Positions 1-10,176 of a stretch of DNA of 46,202 nt are shown here, one piece after another. Location of the stretch: positions 1-46,202 of the forward strand of contig CAMZLW010000021.1 in NCBI GenBank assembly GCA_947311785.1. The letters run 5' to 3'. The position numbers and the translations under genes were made by a program. The notes beneath the pieces were generated by a model. That model was not told the origin of the DNA, searched no databases, and was given only the letters and a program-made list of their open reading frames with translations. Position 1 is the first letter of the stretch, and each line of letters starts with the position of its first letter. Source of the DNA: an uncultured Ignavibacteriales bacterium. Lineage in GTDB: Bacteria > Bacteroidota > Ignavibacteria > Ignavibacteriales > Melioribacteraceae.

Positions 1-66
1 AATTTTAATTTTGACTCTGAATTGCTGCACTACATTGGCGATGCGAACCAAAATATCATATTATAG
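1..66 (+). CDS. Possible C-terminal end of a gene cut by the window edge
   Basis: Frame 1 reads 21 codons without interruption from the window edge to a TAG at 64-66. The peptide, ending GDANQNIIL, has a plausible mixed composition, but a stretch this short can occur by chance and no family can be named. Confidence 0.2.
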   Translation, partial: NFNFDSELLHYIGDANQNIIL

Positions 67-323
67 GATATAATCAAATTTTCTAAACGCTATAGAGCAA
101 TATCTCAATTGCCGAGAGCCAAGTTGGGTTAAGTTTTTATTTCATAATTTAGTTGAAGTATTTAAAGTTAATTTTTTAATAAATGTGCTTGCGGTTTGCG
201 TCTCATAAGGTCTTTCAAAGGCAGACGCTTCATATACAAAGCCGTAGAGACGATTTGGTAAATCGTCTCTACTTATTTTAGAAGTCCTTTAAATATTTTT
301 ACATCGTGAGTTTATGAAACGTG
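67..323. other. Intergenic stretch with one hairpin
   Basis: No gene is visible here. The only structure seen is the GAGACG hairpin at 244-272. This is the region downstream of the minus-strand DUF4340 gene. No T-run follows the hairpin on that strand, so it is not a convincing rho-independent terminator. Confidence 0.5.
244..272. repeat. Perfect 13-bp inverted repeat, GAGACG family
   Basis: The arms GTAGAGACGATTT (244-256) and AAATCGTCTCTAC (260-272) are perfect reverse complements around a 3-nt loop, GGT. A shorter hairpin with the same core lies at 35637-35657. It looks like a small dispersed intergenic palindrome. Confidence 0.75.
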
Positions 324-1244
324 TTACTTTGTTAACTTTTTAGGAACAGTAAAAACTTTATCTAAAATTCCATTTTTACTAGCATCAAAATAACTTTCCA
401 TATTTGTAGATGAATTTATAACCATAACAGAATCGGCTTGCAGAAGGTTAATTGTTACAAACATTGAATCGGAGGTCTGTATCTTTACCGATTTTTTTAC
501 ATCGCCTGTAGTAAAATTATCTACAAATTCTGAACTTGTTAATTTTGAAAGTGTGCGTAAATAGTTCTCAGTTTTTAAAGAATCAGTTACGCTATTATTA
601 ATTTTCCATTTGTTTTCAACTTTTTTTAATTCAAACGAATCTTTTGGATAATTAAATTTTAATGATTTCCAATTCTTATAATTTTCGTTTAAAATATTGT
701 TATTCCTAAAAAAGTTCACATCCTTATTAAAAGTCATTTCCAAAAAACCTTCCGTTTCGTAAACCTCATTTTCATCCGATAAACGAACATACGAGTTTAT
801 TGAACGTGGCTGTTGGAAAGTAAACTTGCCTAGTATTATGTCTAATACTTTATTTGAGTTTTCAAAAACTTTTACACTTGTAGAATTTTCCCCTACTTCA
901 AATTCATTCCATTTGTTTTTATTTTTAGAAACTATCCTTTTGGCTTTTATTTTTTGAAGAGTTGAAAATAGTTCGTTCACTTTCTTTTTAGGAACCGAGG
1001 CAAATTTATTGTCTGTAAGTTCTACTTTCCAAGAAGAATTATTTTTAACAAGTTTAACCTCATTTCCTTTTTGTGATTTTGGTTTAATCACAATTTTTGT
1101 AACTGCCGAAGTATCGATGCTAACAATTTCGGACTTAAATGTTTTTTCCTTCCTTCCACCATCGCCTATGTATAAATATAATACTGCAACGGTAAGAAGA
1201 GTTAAAATTATACCAAGTGTTTTTGTAGATTTTAAATTAAACAT
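324..1244 (-). CDS. DUF4340 domain protein, partner of the ABC exporter
   Basis: A protein of about 306 residues with an N-terminal membrane segment (about residues 8-28, rich in L, I, V) followed by a soluble extracytoplasmic part. The arrangement and the motif around YVRLSDENEVYETEGF fit the DUF4340 family, whose members usually sit directly after a GldG-like gene and are thought to serve the same ABC system. The reading frame is open to a TTG at 1250, but the ATG at 1244 is the more natural start. Its first codon overlaps the end of the preceding GldG-like gene by 8 nt, which implies translational coupling. It is the last gene of a four-gene minus-strand operon. The function of DUF4340 is not established. 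Confidence 0.8.
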   Translation of the reverse strand: MFNLKSTKTLGIILTLLTVAVLYLYIGDGGRKEKTFKSEIVSIDTSAVTKIVIKPKSQKGNEVKLVKNNSSWKVELTDNKFASVPKKKVNELFSTLQKIKAKRIVSKNKNKWNEFEVGENSTSVKVFENSNKVLDIILGKFTFQQPRSINSYVRLSDENEVYETEGFLEMTFNKDVNFFRNNNILNENYKNWKSLKFNYPKDSFELKKVENKWKINNSVTDSLKTENYLRTLSKLTSSEFVDNFTTGDVKKSVKIQTSDSMFVTINLLQADSVMVINSSTNMESYFDASKNGILDKVFTVPKKLTK

Positions 1245-2760
1245 AGTCAATATTCATTAGTTGTTTTTTAATTCGTTTTCTGATATTCCAACGGTAAATT
1301 CCATAAAGGATAATTAAAACAATTGGAAATAAAAAGTTAAAATATTTAAGCAAGGTTTTTGTTCCGTTCTCAAGGTTTGGGTCTATTGGGCGTGATGTTA
1401 TACCTTTTGTGCGCAAGTCAATTAAGCCCGTATCATCCGAAAGAAAATCTATTGAGTTTACAAACAGATTTACATTATCGGGTTGTAGTTGCTGAGCTTG
1501 CTGCCCTATGCCATTAACAACAAAATCTCCATCCGAAAAAAGAACAAGCTTGCTGTTTGTATTACCTGCTAATTTTCCTTCAGCAATAATTGCCACGGGA
1601 AGATTGGATTGCATGAAATCCGATTTTTTCCACTTTTTGTTTATATCAAAATAAATAGGTGGTGTTTGCGTTCCAGTATTTTGCGATGTTGTTGCAAGTG
1701 GAATAACAGAAATTGAAGAATCCTTTGTTGCAATTTTTATTGAACTAGCAAAGGGAAATACTACTGTTTCTAATCCCTTGGTTATTGGATGATCAGCAAA
1801 AGTTGAAATTTTTGGCAAATACGGAAATTGAACAGGTAAATTCATAACAAACATACCTTGTTGCTGACGCACCATAATGCTACCACTATTTGAATCGATG
1901 ATGAAATTATTTTCAAGTTCAATTCCTTTATCAGCAAGCCATTTTTCAAATCCTGTATTTATTGAACTTCCCTGAACTTTTTGCAAATCGCCATTAACAC
2001 GGTTAAGTGCAAGAACTATATTTCCACCATTTTCCATAAAGTCGTCCAACTGTTTAAAATACCTATCTGGAATAGAATCTGTTGGTGCCACAACTGCAAT
2101 AGTTTTATATTTATTAGAAATTGATGAGGTATCTGAAAACTCAAAAGTTTCAACATTATAAAGAACCGATAGTTGTTGCTTTACTTGTTGCAGTTCGGCA
2201 AGAGCTGGAATTCCATATCCCTGCAAAAATCCTATTTTAGGTTTTGTTTCTAATGTAAGTTTTTTGATGTTTGTAGAAAGAGCAAATTCCATTGCAGCAC
2301 CAGGTTGAATAAACGGAATAACCTCTTTCTTATCACCAAACTGAAGTATGGCACCAAGATAAGCCCGTTGCTGTTTTGTTTGGTCTCGTTCACGAACATT
2401 AATCATAATTGGCTGTACTCCATTTTGTTGAGCTTCCATTTCTGTTTGCTGGTCAACATTTGGATTAATAAACTCGTAAACAACATTTCCGTCCGATTGA
2501 TTTGAATATTCAATAAGCAAATCTCTAAAATCGGTTCTAACCTTAGCTATATCTGGTGGTAAATTTTCAGAGAAGTAAGCTTTTACGGTAACAGTGTTCT
2601 CTAAATTTTCCAAAATATCTTTTGTTGCATTACTTAAACTATAACGCTGATCTTCGGTAAAATCTAAGCGGAAAAATATTTTTGCCGCAAACAAGTTTAG
2701 CACAACAACAATTGCTATTACCAAAGCTCCATTTGATTGTAATTTTTTTCGTGTTAACAT
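1237..2760 (-). CDS. GldG-like ABC transporter auxiliary protein
   Basis: A 507-residue protein with one N-terminal membrane helix (about 13-30) and one C-terminal helix (about 470-488, LFPIVLIILYGIYRW) followed by a basic tail. The large domain between them should lie outside the cytoplasm. It has the GldG/ABC_transp_aux pattern: an early segment DFTEDQRYSLSNATKDIL, a middle segment on mechanical or structural stability (IGFLQGYGIPALAELQQV) and a later LFSDGDFVVNG segment. In Flavobacterium, GldG works with GldF and GldA, but homologues are widespread in non-gliding bacteria, so gliding is not implied. It is third in the operon, with 53 nt between it and the permease gene. Confidence 0.85.
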   Translation of the reverse strand: MLTRKKLQSNGALVIAIVVVLNLFAAKIFFRLDFTEDQRYSLSNATKDILENLENTVTVKAYFSENLPPDIAKVRTDFRDLLIEYSNQSDGNVVYEFINPNVDQQTEMEAQQNGVQPIMINVRERDQTKQQRAYLGAILQFGDKKEVIPFIQPGAAMEFALSTNIKKLTLETKPKIGFLQGYGIPALAELQQVKQQLSVLYNVETFEFSDTSSISNKYKTIAVVAPTDSIPDRYFKQLDDFMENGGNIVLALNRVNGDLQKVQGSSINTGFEKWLADKGIELENNFIIDSNSGSIMVRQQQGMFVMNLPVQFPYLPKISTFADHPITKGLETVVFPFASSIKIATKDSSISVIPLATTSQNTGTQTPPIYFDINKKWKKSDFMQSNLPVAIIAEGKLAGNTNSKLVLFSDGDFVVNGIGQQAQQLQPDNVNLFVNSIDFLSDDTGLIDLRTKGITSRPIDPNLENGTKTLLKYFNFLFPIVLIILYGIYRWNIRKRIKKQLMNIDYV

Positions 2761-2813
2761 ATCAATTATTATCCCTATAACATTTTGTCTATTAATTCAT
2801 TTTAACTTTTTAT

Positions 2814-3539
2814 TTATTCAGCAATATTTCTTTTTGATAAAATCTGCTGAGCCAAAAACAACCCTAAAAATGTGATTGACAAAAAGTATATTAAATCTTT
2901 ACTGTCAATTACTCCTCGTGAGATTGATTCAAAGTGGGTTGATAAGCTCAAATAATTAAAAAACAATCCCATATTTCCTGTAAAACTTGAAGCAAGAACA
3001 TTAAAAATTATCAGAAAAAAAACTCCAATAAAAAGTGAAAGCAAAAATGCTACAATCTGATTATTTGTAATACTGCTTGCAAAAATTCCAATGCTTATGA
3101 AGGTCATACTCATTAAAATCATACCAAAATAACCAAGCCAAACTGCTGCGTGGTCAATAGGTCCAATTGCCCAAATTGTAATATAATATGGAAGTGAAAG
3201 AGCCAATGCTACAACAACCAAAAGAACAACGGCAAAAAATTTACCAAGTATAACTTGAAAATCGGAAACAGGTTTTGTTAGCAACAACTCCATTGTGCCT
3301 GATTTTTTTTCCTCTGCAATCATTTTCATTGTTAGTGCGGGTATAAAGAAGAACAGAGTCCAGTATGCAATGGAAAAAAAGGGTTGCAAAGTTGCTTGTC
3401 CAATAAAAAAGATGTCGGAACCATAAAGCCATGTGAAAAATCCTGTTAAGCCCAGAAATACTGTAATTAAAATGTAAGCGGAAAGTGAATCGAAAAAAGA
3501 TTTAAGTTCGCGCTTTGTAATTATCCAAATTTCATTCAT
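2814..3539 (-). CDS. ABC-2 type permease, GldF-like
   Basis: A 241-residue polytopic protein with about six membrane helices. It begins MNEIWIITKRELKSFFDSLSAYI, the usual ABC-2 permease opening with a short amphipathic helix before the first membrane span. The loop MKMIAEEKKSGTMELLLTKPVS is the conserved coupling region of ABC-2 permeases that contacts the ATPase. It lies between the ATPase gene and the GldG-like gene and probably forms the membrane channel of this exporter. The substrate is unknown. Confidence 0.88.
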   Translation of the reverse strand: MNEIWIITKRELKSFFDSLSAYILITVFLGLTGFFTWLYGSDIFFIGQATLQPFFSIAYWTLFFFIPALTMKMIAEEKKSGTMELLLTKPVSDFQVILGKFFAVVLLVVVALALSLPYYITIWAIGPIDHAAVWLGYFGMILMSMTFISIGIFASSITNNQIVAFLLSLFIGVFFLIIFNVLASSFTGNMGLFFNYLSLSTHFESISRGVIDSKDLIYFLSITFLGLFLAQQILSKRNIAE

Positions 3540-3597
3540 TTTTGATAATCCTTTTTGAATTTGTTATTTTACTAAATAAATGTGAAATTATAGTTTG

Positions 3598-4530
3598 CTA
3601 ATTAGTTGTTAAATCTCTAAATATATCTTCCAGTTTTGTTTCTAATGGTGTCATTTCAGTTAGTACCCAATTATTTTTTACGCAAAGATTAAAAATGCTT
3701 TTCCGTGATGAAAGACTATCTTTGCTGTTAATGATAAATGTGTTTGGGGTTTCGGGTACAGGGTCAACCATCGAAACAGAATCTAGTTTACTAATTCCAT
3801 TATAAATTTCATCCGAGTTTGTAGCTTCTGTTACTTGTACACGTAAAATTTCTTCGCCTTGGGCTTGTTTACGGAGCGTTGCGGCTGTTCCATCTGCTAC
3901 AATTTTACCATCGTTGATAATTAAAATTCTATCGGATGTTGCTTCAACTTCGGGCAAAATATGAGTGCTTAAAATTACTGTTTTTTCGCGTCCTAGTTCA
4001 CGAATTAGTTTCCGAATTTCTACAATCTGATTTGGGTCTAACCCAGTTGTAGGCTCATCCAAAATTAATATTTCGGGGTCGTGAATCATTGCCTGTGCAA
4101 GTCCAACACGTTGCTTATACCCCTTTGAAAGCTCCCCAATGTTTTTATGCTTTTCAGCATTTAGCCCTGTTTTACGCACCATTGCCATAACGCGTTCTTG
4201 AACTTTGCTTGTTGGAACTCCGTGTAGCCTTGCAGCATATTCCAAATATTCAAGCATGGGCATTTCGTAATAGAGTGGATTACTTTCGGGCAGATATCCT
4301 ATCTTTTTCTTAATTTCATTTTGGTTTTCGTGAATTGATAATCCATTTACTTTTACATCCCCATCGGTAGGAGCCATAAAGCAAGTGATTATTTTCATAG
4401 TTGTAGTTTTTCCTGCTCCGTTAGGACCAAGAAAACCAACTATTTCGCCCGTTTTAACCTCGAACGAAATGTTGTTCACGGCACGTTGTGTGCCATACTT
4501 TTTGGTAAGGTTTTCAACTAAAATTCCCAT
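3598..4530 (-). CDS. ABC transporter ATP-binding protein, GldA-like
   Basis: A 310-residue ATPase that powers the adjacent permease. Visible motifs are the Walker A GPNGAGKTT (35-43), the signature LSKGYKQ (134-140), the Walker B LILDEP (155-160) and a switch histidine in LSTHIL. The extra C-terminal part of about 90 residues, ending LETKLEDIFRDLTT, is typical of the CcmA/GldA/NatA subfamily. This is the first gene of the minus-strand operon and faces the isocitrate dehydrogenase gene across a 187-nt divergent spacer that must hold both promoters. I could not identify either promoter with confidence. Confidence 0.93.
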   Translation of the reverse strand: MGILVENLTKKYGTQRAVNNISFEVKTGEIVGFLGPNGAGKTTTMKIITCFMAPTDGDVKVNGLSIHENQNEIKKKIGYLPESNPLYYEMPMLEYLEYAARLHGVPTSKVQERVMAMVRKTGLNAEKHKNIGELSKGYKQRVGLAQAMIHDPEILILDEPTTGLDPNQIVEIRKLIRELGREKTVILSTHILPEVEATSDRILIINDGKIVADGTAATLRKQAQGEEILRVQVTEATNSDEIYNGISKLDSVSMVDPVPETPNTFIINSKDSLSSRKSIFNLCVKNNWVLTEMTPLETKLEDIFRDLTTN

Positions 4531-4690
4531 AGTCTCTTTTTTTTGATTGATGAAATATTATTTTTTTAAATTCGATTGTTTTTACAATTTTATAAAAAAT
4601 AAAGTTCCCAATTAATAATGTTTTTTTAAGTGGTAAAGTTTTTAGTTTACTATGTATTGTATCTTAAGATTCACTAAATTACACAGATGA

Positions 4691-6946
<2,256 letters not shown>

Positions 6947-6960
6947 ATTGAAGTTTAACA

Positions 6961-6995
6961 ACATCTCATCTAATTGTTTTTAGGTGAGATGTTTT
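6961..6995 (+). terminator. Rho-independent terminator of icd
   Basis: A 13-bp stem (6961-6973 with 6980-6992, one G-T pair) with a 6-nt loop is followed by a short T-run. It starts 14 nt after the icd stop codon. Confidence 0.8.
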
Positions 6996-6998
6996 AAT

Positions 6999-7042
6999 AG
7001 AAGGATTTGTATAGCCTAACAAGATGTGTCATGCTGAACTTG
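6999..7042 (-). repeat. Partial copy of the AGAAGGCTTTGCATAACC repeat
   Basis: The 44 nt resemble the reverse complement of the right end of the complete element at 39957-40136. Both begin AGAAGG.TTTG.ATA.CCTAA and both continue to GTCATGCTGAACTTG. Only this end is present, so it is a decayed or partial copy. Confidence 0.65.
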
Positions 7043-7070
7043 TTATTTTCTTTTTATTTTGGAGTGAAAA

Positions 7071-7583
7071 ATGAAAACAAAATTCATTCAACTTTCAACA
7101 CCAATATTTTTTCTAATATCTGTTTTAGTTGGATTTGCTTGTAGTGATTTAGGCTCTAATAATTCAAACTTTAGACCCCGTGATAATTTTTACAAAGTTA
7201 CTATTGAACAAGGTGTTTGGGGAAATGTTTGGTTCTGGGAAGGCGATTTTATGCCAACAACCGACAATTCCTCTAATGGAAGGATTACGGCTGTTGAGAG
7301 AGAAATTTATGTTCACGAGGCAACTGTAGATAGTATGCTTGTGCCACAAAATGGGGTGTTCTATACAGAAATAAACTCCAAATTAATTGCAACTATTTAC
7401 TCAGATGAAGATGGCTTTTTTCAAATTACTCTTGAACCAGGAAAATATAGTTTTTTTGTTAAAGAAAATTCAAAATTTTATGCAAATAGTTGGGATAGCG
7501 AGGGGCATGTTTTATCGGCAAAAGTTACAAATAGCAAAGTAACAAAACGTCAAATTGACATAACATACAAAGCTACATATTAA
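7071..7583 (+). CDS. Small predicted lipoprotein with a prealbumin-like domain
   Basis: A 170-residue protein. The N-terminus has a basic start (MKTKF), a hydrophobic core and a cysteine at about residue 24 (LVGFACSDL), which suggests a relaxed Bacteroidota-type lipobox. The mature part reads as beta strands, including EGDFMP, AVEREIYVHEATV and GFFQITLEPGKYSFFVKEN. The last is typical of transthyretin-like or carboxypeptidase-regulatory-like beta sandwiches. It is probably anchored to the periplasmic or outer surface of a membrane. The stop codon abuts the ATG of the Nramp-like gene with no spacer, so the two are probably co-translated. The biochemical role is unknown. Confidence 0.7.
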   Translation: MKTKFIQLSTPIFFLISVLVGFACSDLGSNNSNFRPRDNFYKVTIEQGVWGNVWFWEGDFMPTTDNSSNGRITAVEREIYVHEATVDSMLVPQNGVFYTEINSKLIATIYSDEDGFFQITLEPGKYSFFVKENSKFYANSWDSEGHVLSAKVTNSKVTKRQIDITYKATY

Positions 7584-8828
7584 ATGAATATCAAAAACAC
7601 ATTAAAAACAATTGGACCAGGAATACTCTTTGCTGGGGCAGCAATTGGTGGTTCGCATTTAATTCAATCTACAAGAGCTGGTGCAAACTACGGAATGGAT
7701 TTACTGTGGGCTATTCTTTTAATAAACATTTTAAAATATCCGTTTTTTGAATTTGCCCAACGTTTCACTGCCGCTACAGGTTTAAGCATAATTGATGGAT
7801 ACAGAAAGCTTGGCAAAACAGTTGTTTGGATATTTTTTATTCTAAATATTTTTACTTCGGTTATTACAGGTGCTGCGGTTTCTCTTGTTACAGCAGGTTT
7901 ATTGGCAAATTTACTTGGGTTACAATACTCACTTTCGTATTTAACAGGAGTTGTGCTTGTAATAACATTAGTTCTATTAGCTATCGGAAAATATTCTGCA
8001 TTAGATACACTAATGAAAATTATGGTTTCAGTTTTAGCCGTTACAACTATTATCTCCGTTTTTGTTGCACTCGGCTCAGACGCCTCGCTTGGTTTGAAAG
8101 AAAGCACAAAACCAGAATTGTGGAACGCCACAGGAATTGCCTTTTTGTTAGCCTTAATGGGATGGATGCCTGCACCAATTGAAATATCTGTTTGGCCATC
8201 ACTCTGGGCATTAGAACGGACGAAGCAGACAAAATACAAACCTAAATTTAAAGAAGCTTTATTCGATTTTCATCTTGGGTATATTACCACAACTGTAATG
8301 GCTCTCTTTTTTCTATCGCTCGGTGCATTTGTAATGTTTGGCTCTGGCGAAATATTTTCAAATAGTGGAATTGTTTTTTCTGGTCAGCTTGTATCGTTAT
8401 ATACCAAAACCATTGGGTCGTGGAGTAAAATTTTAATTTCATCAATTGTTTTTATAACAATGTTTAGCACAACTTTAACCGTCTTTGATGCATATCCTCG
8501 TGCACTTACTGGTTCACTTAAAAAACTATTTGAAAACATTCCAATTAAATCTCAAATATTAAATATTTCTTTTGGAATTGTAATGGCAATTTTAGGAACC
8601 CTAATTGTTGTTTTATATACTAGTGGATTAAAAACCCTACTCGATTTTGCTACTATTATTTCATTTCTTGTGGCTCCAGTTTTTGCAATAATTAATTACA
8701 GAGTTGTAACAGCTAACTTTATGCCCAAGGAATATCGCCCAAAACTGTGGCTAAAAATTTTAAGTTGGTGCGGAATTATATTTCTTATTCTTTTTTCATT
8801 CTTGTTTATTGTCACCAAAATTCTTTAG
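7584..8828 (+). CDS. Nramp-family transporter lacking the canonical metal-site motifs
   Basis: A 414-residue membrane protein with about 11 helices. The order and the start TIGPGILFAGAAIGGSH identify the Nramp (SLC11) fold. In canonical Nramp proteins TM1 carries DPGN and TM6 carries MPH, and these bind Mn2+ or Fe2+. Here the TM1 region reads AIGGSHLIQSTRAGA (20-34) and TM6 reads GWMPAPIEIS (193-202), so the Asp and Asn of TM1 and the His of TM6 are missing. It belongs to a divergent branch and should not be assumed to carry manganese. It is translated directly after the small lipoprotein and ends at a terminator-like hairpin. Confidence 0.85.
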   Translation: MNIKNTLKTIGPGILFAGAAIGGSHLIQSTRAGANYGMDLLWAILLINILKYPFFEFAQRFTAATGLSIIDGYRKLGKTVVWIFFILNIFTSVITGAAVSLVTAGLLANLLGLQYSLSYLTGVVLVITLVLLAIGKYSALDTLMKIMVSVLAVTTIISVFVALGSDASLGLKESTKPELWNATGIAFLLALMGWMPAPIEISVWPSLWALERTKQTKYKPKFKEALFDFHLGYITTTVMALFFLSLGAFVMFGSGEIFSNSGIVFSGQLVSLYTKTIGSWSKILISSIVFITMFSTTLTVFDAYPRALTGSLKKLFENIPIKSQILNISFGIVMAILGTLIVVLYTSGLKTLLDFATIISFLVAPVFAIINYRVVTANFMPKEYRPKLWLKILSWCGIIFLILFSFLFIVTKIL

Positions 8829-9331
8829 CCCCTTTCTGCAAACTGAAGAAAAACCATCCACTTGTAGCACAGATTAGTAATCTGTGCTTTTTTTATTCTA
8901 GTTTCTAAACCCTTTACCAAATCCACCACTCGGCTCTAACTCAAAGAGCTTATTTTACAGAAGCTTTATTTGGGAAACAAAAGTAAGTCCGCAAAAACCT
9001 TATTACGTTAAGGTTAAGCGTGCGAGCTAAAGCACCCTGAACATCAGGCTGGGCTAAAAGGTTAAATGAGATAAAAAAAGGTAATATGAATAAATAATAA
9101 AATTCTTTTCACAATTATTCCATAGTATTTTGTTGGAAGAAAGCTAACGCAACAAAGATACTTTTAAGGCATTTCAATTGCAAAAGTGAAACAAGCATAA
9201 AAAGGGTTGTGTGAAAAGTCCGATTCAAAAAAAACAGTTTTGACCCAGTATTGCTGAACTTAATCCTACTGGTTGACTTTTATAAATAATTGCGTGAAGT
9301 TTGGGTTTGATAAAAATTAAAGTTTCCCAAT
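8829..9331. other. 503-nt gene-free stretch with several small hairpins
   Basis: No open frame of note lies here. From left to right it holds the terminator at 8866-8895, a GCTCT/AGAGC hairpin (about 8934-8950), AACCTTA/TAAGGTT (8996-9015) and a CCTGA-ACA-TCAGG hairpin (9036-9048) closed outside by AGC/GCT. The rest (9061-9331) is plain AT-rich sequence that must contain the promoter of the haem operon. I could not match the hairpins to a known riboswitch. Confidence 0.5.
8866..8895 (+). terminator. Terminator downstream of the Nramp-like gene
   Basis: An 11-bp perfect stem (AGCACAGATTA with TAATCTGTGCT, one-base loop, 8866-8888) is followed directly by a run of seven T. It lies 38 nt after the stop codon. 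Confidence 0.75.
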
Positions 9332-10159
9332 ATGCTTCAGGTTATGCAAATAATGTCCTACTGGTTACTGCTGTTATATTTTATAACTTTTGCTGTATAT
9401 TCTTACGACTTTTTTGCTGACAAGAAATTTTTACACAATGCAAAAAGACTTTTTCTCTTTGTAACATTGTTGCTACATGCTATCTATCTTGTTGAGCGAA
9501 CTATTTTTCTTGGTCATTTGCCCATTGTAACACAGTTCGAAATTTTCTCCCTACTAGCTTTTGCTATTGGGTTTACTTATTTCATGCTTGAGCTATTAAC
9601 TGACATAAGAGGAACTGGGGCTTTTATTCTAATTTTTTCATTTATTTTTCAAACTCAAGCCACTTTATTTATTAAAGATGATTACTTGGCAAATACTCTT
9701 TTGCAAAACTACCCACTTGGAACGCACGTTATTACAGCAATTCTTGGATTTTCAGCAATATCAATTGCCTCTGCGTATGCTTTAATGTATTTACTGCTCT
9801 ACAAAAATATAAAGACCAATAAATTCAGCACCATTTTCAAACGACTTCCAAACTTGGAAATTTTGGAGCTTCTTAATTTTTATGCAATTATTATAGGATT
9901 TGTTCTCTTAACAATTGCAATTGTAATTGGGTTTACTTGGTTGCCTTCTGCCTTTCCAACGTTTAGTTATTGGGATCCTAAAATTATTGCTACGCTAATT
10001 GTGTGGCTAATTTACGGTGTGGAAATTATTTTAAAGTCTCGCAAGAACATTATCGGACAAAGATTTGCTAAATTTTCTCTTTATGGATTTATCTTTTCAA
10101 TCCTTTCTTTACTGTTTACTAGCACTATACTAAACAGTTTTCACGATTTTGCTAATTAA
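9332..10159 (+). CDS. Cytochrome c assembly protein, CcsA/HemX-like
   Basis: A 275-residue integral membrane protein with about eight helices. It has histidines at about 49 (LLLHAIYL), 132 (LGTHVITAI) and 271 (NSFHDF) that could bind haem. The segment SYWDPKIIATLIVWLIYG matches the WDPKE-like signature of the CcmC/CcsA/HemX family. It is too short to be a full CcsA and lacks an obvious complete WWD motif, so the HemX type seen in front of hemA in many bacteria fits better. HemX-type proteins affect glutamyl-tRNA reductase level or haem handling. The gene is 17 nt upstream of hemA and probably heads the operon. Confidence 0.82.
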   Translation: MLQVMQIMSYWLLLLYFITFAVYSYDFFADKKFLHNAKRLFLFVTLLLHAIYLVERTIFLGHLPIVTQFEIFSLLAFAIGFTYFMLELLTDIRGTGAFILIFSFIFQTQATLFIKDDYLANTLLQNYPLGTHVITAILGFSAISIASAYALMYLLLYKNIKTNKFSTIFKRLPNLEILELLNFYAIIIGFVLLTIAIVIGFTWLPSAFPTFSYWDPKIIATLIVWLIYGVEIILKSRKNIIGQRFAKFSLYGFIFSILSLLFTSTILNSFHDFAN

Positions 10160-10176
10160 GATTTAAAATATTTTTC

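Noticed and set aside
324-4530. Gliding motility function for the GldA/F/G-like operon
   Set aside because: These ABC genes occur in many non-gliding bacteria and none of the core gliding genes is visible here.
7688-8239. 183-codon frame on the minus strand opposite the Nramp-like gene
   Set aside because: It lies fully within a well-supported membrane protein gene, has no ribosome binding site and has no recognisable domain. It is a reverse-strand shadow.
9001-9060. TPP or cobalamin riboswitch before the haem operon
   Set aside because: The CCTGAACATCAGG segment recalls part of a riboswitch core, but CTGAGA and the other conserved boxes of TPP, and GCCACTG of the B12 type, are absent.
9273-9301. 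Sigma-70-like promoter with TTGACT upstream of the CcsA-like gene
   Set aside because: A TTGACT is present, but no TATAAT-like hexamer lies 16-18 nt downstream, and this group often uses a different -7/-33 consensus.
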